Source: Microbacterium luticocti DSM 19459 (lineage in GTDB: Bacteria > Actinomycetota > Actinomycetes > Actinomycetales > Microbacteriaceae). From it: 64,000 nt of DNA. Location: assembly GCF_000422405.1 (NCBI RefSeq), contig NZ_AULS01000008.1, positions 62,001 to 126,000 of the forward strand, read 5' to 3'. Under the pieces are notes generated by a model. The model worked only from the letters and a program-made list of their open reading frames with translations, made no database searches and was not told where the DNA came from. Positions 7,945 through 16,264 of the stretch are shown here, one piece after another. A program made the translations under genes and the position numbers. Position 1 is the stretch's first letter. Each line of letters begins with the position of its first letter.

Positions 7945-9033
7945 TCAGAGCATCTTGGTGACCTGGTCGAAGCTCAGCTCGACCGGGGTCTCGCGCTCGA
8001 ACAGCGAGACGAGCACGGTGAGCTTGCCACTGGCAGGCTGGATCTCGCTGATCGTGCCGGGCAGACCCGCGAACGAGCCTTCCTTGATCGTGATGGTCTC
8101 GCCCACCTCGAAGTCGACCTCGGCGGGGATGACACGGGCCGCGGCCGCACCGCCCTTGGCGGCACCGCCCTTCGCGGTGGCGACCTCCTTGACCTCGACG
8201 AGGGATTTCAGCATGGTGAAGGCCTCTTCGAAGCGCAGCGGCGTCGGGTTGTGCGCGTTGCCGACGAACCCGGTCACGCCCGGCGTGTGCCGCACGACCG
8301 ACCAGGTGTCTTCGTTCAGCTCCATGCGCACCAGCACATAGCCGGGGATCCGCACGCGGGTGACCATCTTGCGCTGGCCGTTCTTGATCTCGACGACGTC
8401 CTCCATCGGGACCTCGACCTGGTAGATGTCGTCCTCGACCTCGAGCGTCGACTTGCGCTGCTCGATGTTGGCCTTCACCTTGCGCTCGAACCCGGCGTAC
8501 GAGTGGATGACGTACCACTTGCCCGGCAGCGACCGCAGTTCGGCACGGAACGCCTCGTACGGGTCCTCGTCGTCGGCCGCGTCTTCCTCGGCGTCCTCGA
8601 CCACCGCGGCGGCGGCATCCACCTCGTCGACGACGTCCTCGTCGAGCACCGGACGGTCCTCTTCGCCGTTGACGTCGGGGCCGTCGTACGGGGTGACCTC
8701 CTCGGCCGCTGCGGCGGCGCGCTCGGCGGCTTCGTCCGCCGCGTCGTCGCTGAGCACTTCGGCCGCGGCCTCCGCCTCAGCGGTCTCGTCGATGTGCAGT
8801 GCGTCGTTCACGATCGCGTCCGCCTCCGGGTCGTCGATGTCGATGTCGTCCAGATCCTGGTCGTCCTCGTCCTCGTTCTCGTCCTCGTCGACCACGTGCA
8901 GCGCGGTGTGCTCCGCCGGCTCGACGGCGCGCTCCTCGGCCGCGAGGATGTCGCCCTCCTGGGCTTCGTCGTCCTCGCTGGACTGCTCGGCGGCAGTCGC
9001 CCAGTCGACGTCGTCGGGGAATCTGTCAGGCAC
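7945..9033 (-). CDS. nusG: Transcription termination/antitermination factor NusG with long acidic N-terminal extension
   Basis: 362 aa, about twice the length of E. coli NusG. The core begins near residue 171 ([17 protein letters not shown], the NGN domain that contacts RNA polymerase) and ends in a KOW domain ([19 protein letters not shown]). A short [13 protein letters not shown] insert lies in the linker between them. The first ~165 residues are extremely acidic (Asp/Glu/Ala runs such as [15 protein letters not shown]) and probably disordered; acidic NusG extensions are known in actinobacteria. The start is GTG with AGAGGA upstream. It lies between secE and rplK, the conserved order. The core function is certain; the role of the extension is not. 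Confidence 0.96.
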   Translation of the reverse strand: MPDRFPDDVDWATAAEQSSEDDEAQEGDILAAEERAVEPAEHTALHVVDEDENEDEDDQDLDDIDIDDPEADAIVNDALHIDETAEAEAAAEVLSDDAADEAAERAAAAAEEVTPYDGPDVNGEEDRPVLDEDVVDEVDAAAAVVEDAEEDAADDEDPYEAFRAELRSLPGKWYVIHSYAGFERKVKANIEQRKSTLEVEDDIYQVEVPMEDVVEIKNGQRKMVTRVRIPGYVLVRMELNEDTWSVVRHTPGVTGFVGNAHNPTPLRFEEAFTMLKSLVEVKEVATAKGGAAKGGAAAARVIPAEVDFEVGETITIKEGSFAGLPGTISEIQPASGKLTVLVSLFERETPVELSFDQVTKML

Positions 9034-9081
9034 TTGTCCTCTTCCGTTCGTGTGGGCCGGTGCGTGCGCGCAGGGCGCGAC

Positions 9082-9348
9082 TCACGCTCCCGGCGTGCCG
9101 AACACCCAGCCGGTCATCCACGAGAACAGGATGTCCAGCCCGTAGACGATCGCCATGACGACCACCACGAACGCGATCGACACCAGCGTGTACTTGATCA
9201 GTTCCTGGCGGGTCGGGGTGACGACCTTGCGCAGTTCGGCGAAGACCTGGCGGATGAAGATGGCGATGCGCTGGAAGAAGTTCGGCTTCTTCTCGCGCGG
9301 CCGGTCGCTCGCGGCGACGATTTCGCCGTTCGGCTCGTCCTGGACCAT
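9082..9348 (-). CDS. secE: Preprotein translocase subunit SecE
   Basis: 88 aa, the single-helix bacterial SecE that clamps SecY in the Sec translocon. The amphipathic region FFQRIAIFIRQVFAELRKVV and then TPTRQELIKYTLVSIAF lead into one transmembrane helix (VVVVMAIVYGLDILFSWM). The ATG at 9348 was chosen over a GTG nine bases upstream because AGGTGGGGG is well placed for it and overlaps the GTG. It follows tRNA-Trp and precedes nusG on the same strand, the classic arrangement. Confidence 0.95.
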   Translation of the reverse strand: MVQDEPNGEIVAASDRPREKKPNFFQRIAIFIRQVFAELRKVVTPTRQELIKYTLVSIAFVVVVMAIVYGLDILFSWMTGWVFGTPGA

Positions 9349-9394
9349 CGCCCCCACCTGGATCGTTCATCGTGAGTCAGCATGCGCTGACGCG

Positions 9395-9467
<73 letters not shown>

Positions 9468-9581
9468 AGAGGCCCATGGGGGCCTCGGCCTGTTCGCACT
9501 CCTGCGCTGCGACCAGACGATTCGGGGTTCGTGCCCCGGCCCGAGGGCACAGCGAAAGAATGCAGAAAAGACTGCCTCTCC

Positions 9582-9587
9582 AGTGTA
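9582..9587 (-). promoter_or_regulatory. -10 box upstream of tRNA-Trp
   Basis: TACACT on the minus strand lies about 115 bases before the tRNA 5' end. No good -35 is seen. It is the same hexamer as the -10 of the rplJ leader promoter, so it is a reasonable stable-RNA promoter candidate. Confidence 0.4.
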
Positions 9588-9630
9588 GAGCATGCCCTCG
9601 TCGGCCGCGAACCGGGCCGGTCGGCACCGC

Positions 9631-10065
9631 TCAGTACGGCTGGATGCCGTACCGGTCGGGCTCGGGCGCACGGCGGAACGCCCGTCCCGAGACCGTGCGC
9701 GGCTGGATGCGCACGTAGTTGTACTTCAGCGTCGGGATCCACGGTTCAAGGCCCAGCGTGTCGGCTCGGGCCACGTCGGCGGAGTGCACGAGCCGGTGCG
9801 CGTTGCCGCGCACCACGACGCTCCAGGCGTCGTCGTCGGTGTGGTCGTCGACCTCGAACAGCACCCGGTCGTCGACGGTCAGCTCGAACAGCTTGCTTCC
9901 TTCGGCGGTGCGGATCAGGATGGTGTGCTCGTCGACGATGTAGTTCACCGGAAAGATGTCCATGACATCGCCCACCCGCGTGACGATGCGCCCGAGCTGC
10001 TGACTGCGCAGCCGCTCCCAGCACTGCTCGTCGTCCAGGGCGTGCACCCCGTCGCTGTCGGTCAT
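9631..10065 (-). CDS. Pyridoxamine 5'-phosphate oxidase-related flavin-binding protein
   Basis: 144 aa, a single split-barrel FMN-binding domain. It begins LDDEQCWERLRSQQLGRIV and continues with PVNYIVDEHTILIRTAEGSKL and a strand pair WSVVVRGNAHRLVHSADVA, typical of the small PPOX-like group that binds FMN, F420 or heme rather than true PdxH. The C-terminus KYNYVRIQPRTVSGRAF is characteristic of this subgroup. A GATGAT box lies just before the ATG, suggesting a near-leaderless transcript. It is probably an oxidoreductase or cofactor-binding protein of unknown substrate. It is separate from the polyamine operon that ends beside it. Confidence 0.85.
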   Translation of the reverse strand: MTDSDGVHALDDEQCWERLRSQQLGRIVTRVGDVMDIFPVNYIVDEHTILIRTAEGSKLFELTVDDRVLFEVDDHTDDDAWSVVVRGNAHRLVHSADVARADTLGLEPWIPTLKYNYVRIQPRTVSGRAFRRAPEPDRYGIQPY

Positions 10066-10114
10066 GCCCCCATCATCGCACGCACCGGCCAGGGCGGGAC
10101 GGGACCGAGGTCCC

Positions 10115-11341
10115 TCATGCCAGGGCAGCTCCCACCGCGTCGAACGCCGCGATCGTCGACAGCAGCTTCTCTCCGTCCTGCGGTGTCGGCCAGGTCGACA
10201 CCTTGGCGGCGACCACCCGGGTGCGGCGGTTCACGTAGACCATCTGACCGTGGATCCCGAGTGCGAGCAGCACGTCGGATCCGGCGCGCGGGAACCAGAA
10301 GCCGTTGCGGTACATGCCGCCGTCCATGAGCGTGATCTCGGTGCTCGCCGCGAACGCCTCGCGCGAGTCGGCGGCGCCGGCGAGGGTGTCGGCGACCCAC
10401 GCCGGCGGCAACACCGGCACGCCGTCCAGCGCGTACCCGTCGTGCAGATAGAGCGTGCCGAAGCGCGCCAGGTCGCGCAGTGCGGCCGACACTCCCCCGT
10501 CGAGCATCGGCGCGGCCACCGAGTCGACGCCCACGTGCGCGTCCTGCTCGGCCCCCATCGGCTGCCACAGCCGCGCACTGATCACATCCGCCGCATGTGC
10601 GCCGGTGGCCCCGGCGATCACGAAGCCGAGCACGTCGGTCTCGCAGGACTTGTAGTCGAACCGGCCGCCGTGCGGGCGGTCGGCGCGCAGCGAGGCGAGA
10701 AACCCGAGCAGGGTCGCGGGAACGGTGGCATGGCGCCGGGGCGCCCAGTCGATCGCCTCTTCGAGCAGGCGCACCTCGGCGTCGCCGTCCAGATAATCCT
10801 CAGAGAAGTGGATGCCGGTGCGCATGTCGACGAGGTCGCGCACCCGCGCCCCGACGTACCCCGACGACGCGAGCGCCGGAACATAGTCGGTGACCTGGCG
10901 CGTGACATCCACCAGACCCGCCCCCGACAGCGCACCCACCGTCGCGCAGGTGAGCGACTTGCTCACCGACATGAGCAGGTGCAGGGACGCCACGGTCATC
11001 GGCGCCGTGTACTGCTCGTCGATGATCGCCCCGTCACGGGTCACGATCCATCCGTCCGTGCACGTGGCGAGCATGACCTCGGCGAAGGTGCGCACCGGGC
11101 CGCCCCACGGGTGCGGCACCGGCACCGCACCCAGCGGCTGCGGCGCGGCGCCGAACGCGGTCGTGCGCGTGCCGCGCGGGATCGGACGCACCGGCAGGAA
11201 GCGGGCGATGTTCTGCATCGACCAGCGCAGCCGGGCAGGCGACTGCCACTGCTGGTGTGCCGCGGACAGGGACGTGAGGTCGGGGCTGGGTGTGGACACG
11301 GCTGGTCGATCGGTTCCTTCCTGAAGGCGGGCGTCGGTCAC
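10115..11341 (-). CDS. Serine hydrolase, beta-lactamase/NylB (6-aminohexanoate-dimer hydrolase)-like
   Basis: About 408 aa from the GTG at 11341, which overlaps the previous stop as GTGA; a GTG at 11299 would give 394 aa. The class C beta-lactamase-like fold is shown by the nucleophile motif SVSK (LLMSVSKSLTCATVG) and by FDYKSCETDVLGFVI, which closely resembles the NylB Tyr-containing motif. No signal peptide is visible, so it is probably cytosolic. It is the last gene of the polyamine operon, coupled to an ATP-grasp gene. By family it should hydrolyse an amide or ester of an omega-amino acid; the true substrate is unknown. Confidence 0.8.
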   Translation of the reverse strand: MTDARLQEGTDRPAVSTPSPDLTSLSAAHQQWQSPARLRWSMQNIARFLPVRPIPRGTRTTAFGAAPQPLGAVPVPHPWGGPVRTFAEVMLATCTDGWIVTRDGAIIDEQYTAPMTVASLHLLMSVSKSLTCATVGALSGAGLVDVTRQVTDYVPALASSGYVGARVRDLVDMRTGIHFSEDYLDGDAEVRLLEEAIDWAPRRHATVPATLLGFLASLRADRPHGGRFDYKSCETDVLGFVIAGATGAHAADVISARLWQPMGAEQDAHVGVDSVAAPMLDGGVSAALRDLARFGTLYLHDGYALDGVPVLPPAWVADTLAGAADSREAFAASTEITLMDGGMYRNGFWFPRAGSDVLLALGIHGQMVYVNRRTRVVAAKVSTWPTPQDGEKLLSTIAAFDAVGAALA

Positions 11342-13335
11342 AGGCTCTTGGCCGCCCGCGCCGGCATGCGGGGCTCGGCGACCTCTTCCAGCGGCGTGGT
11401 GACGTACATGTCGCGGATGGCGTCGATGAACTGCGTGGCGCGGATGGTCAGGTTGCCTCGCGGCGTCTGCATGCGCCCCTTGGCGACGAGGATGCCGAGG
11501 TCGGCGCCCTTGAAACGATAGTCGCCCGGCCCGTACACCCGCAGGAAGAACGCCTCGTCCTCCCCGGTGAGCAGATGCCAGTCCGGGGCGAAGCGCGCGA
11601 ACCGCAGGGCGCCGTCCGCGCCGACGACATAGCGACCGGTCTCGGGCGCGGCATCGATGCGCTCGACGGCGGGGCCGAGCTGTTTGATGATCATCGTGCT
11701 CCACTCGTCACCGGAGGCCAGCTCGTCCCAGCGCATGTTGATCTCGCCGACGTCGAGGTCGAAGTCCACGCCCGCGTACTCGAGCAGGTGGAAGACGAAC
11801 AGCGGCACATCGGCGTAGGCGCCGGCGGTGACGTTGGTCACGGCCGAGGCCCCGCTGATGCGCGGGTTCAGCTCGCCCAGGTACGCCTGACCGGAGTCGG
11901 TGTCGACCAACAAGTCGACCTCGAAGAACCCGCGGTAGCCTTCCTGCGCCAGCCGGTCGCCCAGGCGCACCACGAGGTCGGCGGCGGTGCGACGGGTCGC
12001 CTCGTCGAGCACGTCCGAGAACATCTCGTTGCCGCTCCACCCGCCGCGGTAGGGCGTGAGCGCACGATGACCGGTGATCTCGGTCATGAACGGGCCGACG
12101 ACGGTGCCGTGCCGGGTGATGACGGCCTCGACGGCGATCGGCTGGTTGTTGATCCGTTTCATGATCTTCACCTGTTCGCCGACGACATCGTCCGCGATGC
12201 GCGCGAAGTCCTTCTCGTCGGCGACGAAGAACGTCGTCTTGCCCGAGTCGCCGTAGGCGGTCTGGATCACCAGGTCGGTGCCCAGCCGCGCGGCATCGGC
12301 GGCGGCGACGACGTCGTCCCAGCCGTGGACGGTCGTGATCACGTTCGGGACCGAGGGAACGCCCACCTCGTCGCCCAAGCGGGTGGTGACGATCTTCGAG
12401 TCGAGCCGTTCCCGCAGCGCCGCCGGGGGCAGGATGAGGTCGTACCCGAGCTCCTCGCAGATCTGCTCGGTCTCTTCGTCGAAGAAGACCATGGCGACCT
12501 GCGGGCGGGTTCCGGCCGGCGTGCGCCGGGCGATGTGCGCGCGCACCTCGGCGTTGCGCAGCAGCCAGTTGTTGATCTCTTCGCCGCTGTGGAACTCGAT
12601 GTACGGCTTGTGCGCCGGACTGAACACGTTCTGGTGGGCACCGTCCCAGCCGTCGTAGTAGACGATGTAGCTGAATCCCCGCACCCACCGGTCGAGCCCG
12701 AGCAGGTTGAACGCGGTCGCACCGACGAAGAACACCTGCTGGATGCTGGTGCGGAAGTGGTGCCGGATCTCGGACATGTTGCGCAGCGGGTGCGTGATGG
12801 CGGTCACCGTCGCCGCCGGGATCGCCGGGTGTGCGGGCTCGGGACGCACCACCGCGGGGCGTGCACCCGCTCTGACGGAGGCTGCGGTCTTCTGCGTCGC
12901 GGGGGCCTTCGGCGTGGCCGGGGCGTGCGAGGCCGCGATGGCCTTCGGCTCAGCTGCGGTCCGCGCCTTCGCGGCGGACCTCGGCGTGCCCGAGGCGTAC
13001 GGCGTCGCGGCGGACTTCGGCTCCGCCGCGGCCGGCGTCTTCGCGGCGCTCTTTCGCTCAGCGGTGGCCCGCGCCTTCGCGGTGGCCTTCGGCCCAGCTG
13101 CGGTCGGCGCCTTCGCGGCGCTCTTCGACTCCGGCGTGGTCCGCGCTTTCGCGGCGCTCTGTCGCTCAGCCGTGGTCCGCGCTTTCGCGGCGCTCTTCGG
13201 CTTCGGCGTGGTCCGCGGGGCCGCCGCGGGCTTCGGCTCGGCCGCGGTGGAAGGTGTGCTCGTCGTCGTCGACGTGGCATCCGTCACCGCGGATGCCGCT
13301 TCGGTTGCGGCAGTGGATGCCGGTGTGCGCGCCAT
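11338..13335 (-). CDS. ATP-grasp (biotin carboxylase-like) protein with Ala/Lys repeat tail
   Basis: 665 aa. Residues about 1-165 are low-complexity, with eight consecutive 12-residue units from residue 47 to 142 (pattern KSAAKARTTAER), basic and like the tails of actinobacterial histone-H1-like proteins. The rest is an ATP-grasp domain: VIQTAYGDSGKTTFFV (ATP-binding loop), a strand with FFEVDLLVDTDSG, and the metal-binding LGELNPRISGASAVT. AGGAGG precedes the ATG. It lies downstream of two semialdehyde dehydrogenases and overlaps a NylB-like hydrolase. ATP-grasp enzymes ligate a carboxylate to an amine or thiol, so a ligase acting on GABA or a related omega-amino acid is a plausible guess, not shown. 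Confidence 0.82.
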   Translation of the reverse strand: MARTPASTAATEAASAVTDATSTTTSTPSTAAEPKPAAAPRTTPKPKSAAKARTTAERQSAAKARTTPESKSAAKAPTAAGPKATAKARATAERKSAAKTPAAAEPKSAATPYASGTPRSAAKARTAAEPKAIAASHAPATPKAPATQKTAASVRAGARPAVVRPEPAHPAIPAATVTAITHPLRNMSEIRHHFRTSIQQVFFVGATAFNLLGLDRWVRGFSYIVYYDGWDGAHQNVFSPAHKPYIEFHSGEEINNWLLRNAEVRAHIARRTPAGTRPQVAMVFFDEETEQICEELGYDLILPPAALRERLDSKIVTTRLGDEVGVPSVPNVITTVHGWDDVVAAADAARLGTDLVIQTAYGDSGKTTFFVADEKDFARIADDVVGEQVKIMKRINNQPIAVEAVITRHGTVVGPFMTEITGHRALTPYRGGWSGNEMFSDVLDEATRRTAADLVVRLGDRLAQEGYRGFFEVDLLVDTDSGQAYLGELNPRISGASAVTNVTAGAYADVPLFVFHLLEYAGVDFDLDVGEINMRWDELASGDEWSTMIIKQLGPAVERIDAAPETGRYVVGADGALRFARFAPDWHLLTGEDEAFFLRVYGPGDYRFKGADLGILVAKGRMQTPRGNLTIRATQFIDAIRDMYVTTPLEEVAEPRMPARAAKSL
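12910..13197 (-). repeat. 36-bp tandem repeats (8 units) encoding the ATP-grasp tail
   Basis: Eight consecutive 36-bp units encode variants of KSAAKARTTAER (first unit at the 13197 end). DNA similarity is strongest around GCTTTCGCGGCGCTC on the plus strand. The frame is kept in every unit. Confidence 0.8.
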
Positions 13336-13416
13336 GATGTGTCCTCCTTGACACTCGTGGGCTGTCATCCCCACCTCGGTGGGGCGGCTGCGAGGCCACC
13401 CCACCGAGGCCGGGAC

Positions 13417-14778
13417 TCATCCGATGCGGATGAGCTTCTTGTTGACGAACTCGTCGGCTGCCAGCAGCCCGAGCTCGCGCGAGGTGCCGCTGCGCTTGAC
13501 ACCGCCGAACGGCAGCTCGGGGCTGTCGGCGAGCACCAGGTTGACGTAGACCATGCCCGCCTCGATGCCGTCGGCCACCCGCTGCGCCTGCTCGGGGTCG
13601 GTGGTGAACACGTACGACCCGAGCCCGAACGTCGTGTCGTTGGCCACGCGCACCGCCTCGGCCTCGTCGGCCACCCGGTACACGACCGCCGCCGGTCCGA
13701 ACAGCTCCTCCCGGTACACGTCCATCTCGGGCGTGACGTCGGCCAGCACGGTCGGGGGGAAGAACGCCCCCTCGCGCTGTCCGCCGGTCAGCACCGTCGC
13801 GCCCTGCGCGCGTGCGGTGTCGATCTGCTGCTGCAGCCGCTCGGCCGCCGCCTCGGACGACAGCGGGCCCAGCACGGTGTCTTCCCGGGTGGGGTCGGAT
13901 GCGGTCACCTCGGCCATCTTCGCGACGAACCGCGACACGAAGTCGTCGTACAGCGCGTCGACGACGATCATGCGCTTGGCGCCGTTGCAGGCCTGACCGT
14001 TGTTGTCCAGACGGGCGTCGACGGCCGCCTGCACGGTGGCATCCATGTCGTCGGTGGACAGCACGATGAACGGGTCGGAACCGCCGAGCTCGAGCGCGAC
14101 CTTCTTGAGGTTGCGCCCGGCGATCTCGGCGACGGCCGCCCCGGCGCGCTCGGAACCGGTCACCGACACGCCCTGCACGCGCGGGTCGGCGACGATGCGC
14201 GCGGCCTGCTCGTTGGTGGCGAACACGTTGACGTAGGCGCCGGCGGGAAGGCCCGCGTCCTCGTAGATGCGCTCGAGCAGAAGCGCCGACTCGGGGCATT
14301 GCGGGGCGTGCTTGAGCAGGATGGTGTTGCCCAGCACCAGGTTCGGTGCCGCGAACCGTGCCACCTGGTAGGCGGGGAAGTTCCACGGCATGATGCCCAG
14401 CAGCACCCCGATCGGGGCACGGCGCACCACCGCGGAGCCGTCACCGAGGATGTCGATGGGCTGGTCGGCGGTGATCTTCTCGGCGTTGTCGGCATAGAAC
14501 TCGACGATGTCGGCGGCGAAGTCGACCTCGCCTTCCGCCGCGGCGATGGGCTTGCCCATCTCGCGCACGATGATCTCGGCGAACTCGTCGCGCCGCTCGC
14601 GGTGGAGCTGTGCGATGCGACGCACCACCGCGGCGCGCTCGGCGACCGGCGTGCGCGCCCAGACGAGGAACGCCTCGTGGGCGGCCGCGATCGCGTCGTC
14701 GATCTGGGCGTCGGTGAACGTGTCGTAGGTGGCCAGCGTCTGGCCGGTGGCGGGGTTGACGACGGCGTAGTCGGTCAT
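13417..14778 (-). CDS. NAD-dependent succinate-semialdehyde dehydrogenase family aldehyde dehydrogenase
   Basis: 453 aa, a short GabD-type ALDH. The cofactor region GIMPWNFPAYQVARF, the general-base Glu in KKVALELGGSDPFIV and the catalytic Cys in NNGQACNGAKR are intact. The start is the ATG at 14778 with GGACCGGAG just upstream, 11 bp after the previous stop. It is the second of two ALDHs in the operon. One probably oxidises 4-aminobutanal to GABA and the other succinate semialdehyde to succinate. Sequence alone does not say which is which, but this short form resembles the Sad/YneI-type SSADH group. Confidence 0.88.
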   Translation of the reverse strand: MTDYAVVNPATGQTLATYDTFTDAQIDDAIAAAHEAFLVWARTPVAERAAVVRRIAQLHRERRDEFAEIIVREMGKPIAAAEGEVDFAADIVEFYADNAEKITADQPIDILGDGSAVVRRAPIGVLLGIMPWNFPAYQVARFAAPNLVLGNTILLKHAPQCPESALLLERIYEDAGLPAGAYVNVFATNEQAARIVADPRVQGVSVTGSERAGAAVAEIAGRNLKKVALELGGSDPFIVLSTDDMDATVQAAVDARLDNNGQACNGAKRMIVVDALYDDFVSRFVAKMAEVTASDPTREDTVLGPLSSEAAAERLQQQIDTARAQGATVLTGGQREGAFFPPTVLADVTPEMDVYREELFGPAAVVYRVADEAEAVRVANDTTFGLGSYVFTTDPEQAQRVADGIEAGMVYVNLVLADSPELPFGGVKRSGTSRELGLLAADEFVNKKLIRIG

Positions 14779-14789
14779 CTCCGGTCCTC

Positions 14790-16256
14790 TCAATCGGTGG
14801 GGATCAGGGTGTACTTCGTGGACAGGTACTCGTGGATGCCCTCGGGGCCGCCCTCGCGGCCCATGCCGGACTGCTTGACACCGCCGAACGGGGCCGCCGC
14901 GTTCGAGACGACGCCGACGTTCAGGCCCATCATCCCGGTCTCGAGCCGGTCGATCATGCGGTGCCCGCGGGCGAGGTCCTCGGTGAACACGTACGAGACC
15001 AGGCCGTACTCGGTGTCGTTGGCCAACCGCACCGCCTCGTCCTCGTCGCGGAACGGGGCGATCGCCAGCACCGGGCCGAAGATCTCTTCGCGCAGGATGT
15101 CGGACCCGGCCGGAACGTCGGCGATGACCGTGGGCTCGAAGAACGTGCCCTCGGACTCAACGGCGTTCCCACCGGTGCGCAGCGTCGCACCCCGGCCGAC
15201 GGCATCCGCCACCAGCTCGCCGGCCTTCGCGACCGCGTCGGCGTCGATGAGGGGGCCGATCGTGACGTCCGCCTCGGTGCCGCGGCCGATCTTCATGGCC
15301 TTCACCCGCTCGGTCACCCGGTTCGCGAACTCGTCGGCGATCGACTCGTGCACGATGAACCGGTTGGCGGCCGTGCACGCCTGGCCGATGTTGCGGAACT
15401 TGGCGATCATCGCCCCCTCCACGGCCTTGTCGAGGTCGGCGTCCTCGAACACCACGAACGGGGCGTTGCCGCCCAGCTCCATCGACACGCGCAGCACGCC
15501 CTGGGCGGCCTGCTCGATGAGCTTGCGGCCGACCGGGGTCGATCCGGTGAACGACAGCTTGCGCAGCCGCGGGTCGGCGATGATCGGGCCCGAGACCTTG
15601 CTCGAGGTGGTCGTCGAGACGATGTTGACCACGCCGGCGGGAAGGCCGGCCTGCTCGAGCAGCCGGGCGAAGAACAGCGTGCTCAGCGGGGTGAGCGCGG
15701 CGGGCTTGACCACGACGGTGCAGCCGGCGGCCAGCGCCGGTGCGATCTTGCGGGTGGCCATCGCGAACGGGAAGTTCCACGGCGTGATGAAGAACGACGG
15801 GCCCACCGGGCGCTGCGAGACCACCATGCGTCCGGTGCCCTCGGGGTTCAGCCCGTAGCGGCCGCTGATGCGCACCGCCTCTTCGCTGAACCAGCGCAGG
15901 AACTCGCCCCCGTAGGCGACCTCACCGCGGGACTCGGCCAGGGGCTTTCCCATCTCGAGGGTCATCAGCAGCGCCAGGTCCTCCTTGTGCTCCTGCACGA
16001 GCTCCCAGGCACGGCGCAGGATGTCGCTGCGGGTGCGCGGCGGGGTGGCCGCCCACGCGTCCTGCGCGGCGACGGCGGCATCCAGGGCCCGGATGCCGTC
16101 GGCGGGTGAGGCGTCGGCGATGGTGTGGATGACGCGGCCGGTGGCCGGGTCCTGCACGTCGAACGTCTTGCCGTCTTCGGCGTCGATCCACTCGCCGCCG
16201 ATGAACAGACCGGTGGGAACCCGGTCGAGAAGCTCTGCTTCCTGCTGCGCGGTCAT
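14790..16256 (-). CDS. NAD(P)-dependent succinate-semialdehyde dehydrogenase (GabD-like)
   Basis: 488 aa, full length for GabD. It has PSFFITPWNFPFAMATRKI, SFTGSTPVGRKL, the Glu of MELGGNAPFVVFEDAD and the catalytic Cys in FRNIGQACTAANRF, all hallmarks of the GabD/4-aminobutyraldehyde dehydrogenase branch. The ATG at 16256 has AGGA correctly spaced; an ATG 12 bases earlier would overlap the permease stop but has no spaced ribosome site. In the operon it would complete conversion of GABA-derived succinate semialdehyde to succinate, or oxidise 4-aminobutanal. Its ALDH identity is certain. Confidence 0.9.
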   Translation of the reverse strand: MTAQQEAELLDRVPTGLFIGGEWIDAEDGKTFDVQDPATGRVIHTIADASPADGIRALDAAVAAQDAWAATPPRTRSDILRRAWELVQEHKEDLALLMTLEMGKPLAESRGEVAYGGEFLRWFSEEAVRISGRYGLNPEGTGRMVVSQRPVGPSFFITPWNFPFAMATRKIAPALAAGCTVVVKPAALTPLSTLFFARLLEQAGLPAGVVNIVSTTTSSKVSGPIIADPRLRKLSFTGSTPVGRKLIEQAAQGVLRVSMELGGNAPFVVFEDADLDKAVEGAMIAKFRNIGQACTAANRFIVHESIADEFANRVTERVKAMKIGRGTEADVTIGPLIDADAVAKAGELVADAVGRGATLRTGGNAVESEGTFFEPTVIADVPAGSDILREEIFGPVLAIAPFRDEDEAVRLANDTEYGLVSYVFTEDLARGHRMIDRLETGMMGLNVGVVSNAAAPFGGVKQSGMGREGGPEGIHEYLSTKYTLIPTD

Positions 16257-16264
16257 ATGCGTCC

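Noticed and set aside
7816-9375. Long plus-strand open frame opposite nusG/secE
   Set aside because: It is the complement of conserved nusG, rplK and secE codons in GC-rich DNA. It has no family resemblance and is rich in His/Arg/Leu artefacts.
11290-15858. Very long (about 1,500-codon) plus-strand open frame
   Set aside because: It lies antisense to the ATP-grasp and aldehyde dehydrogenase genes, whose motifs are intact on the minus strand. Long antisense frames are expected at this GC content.
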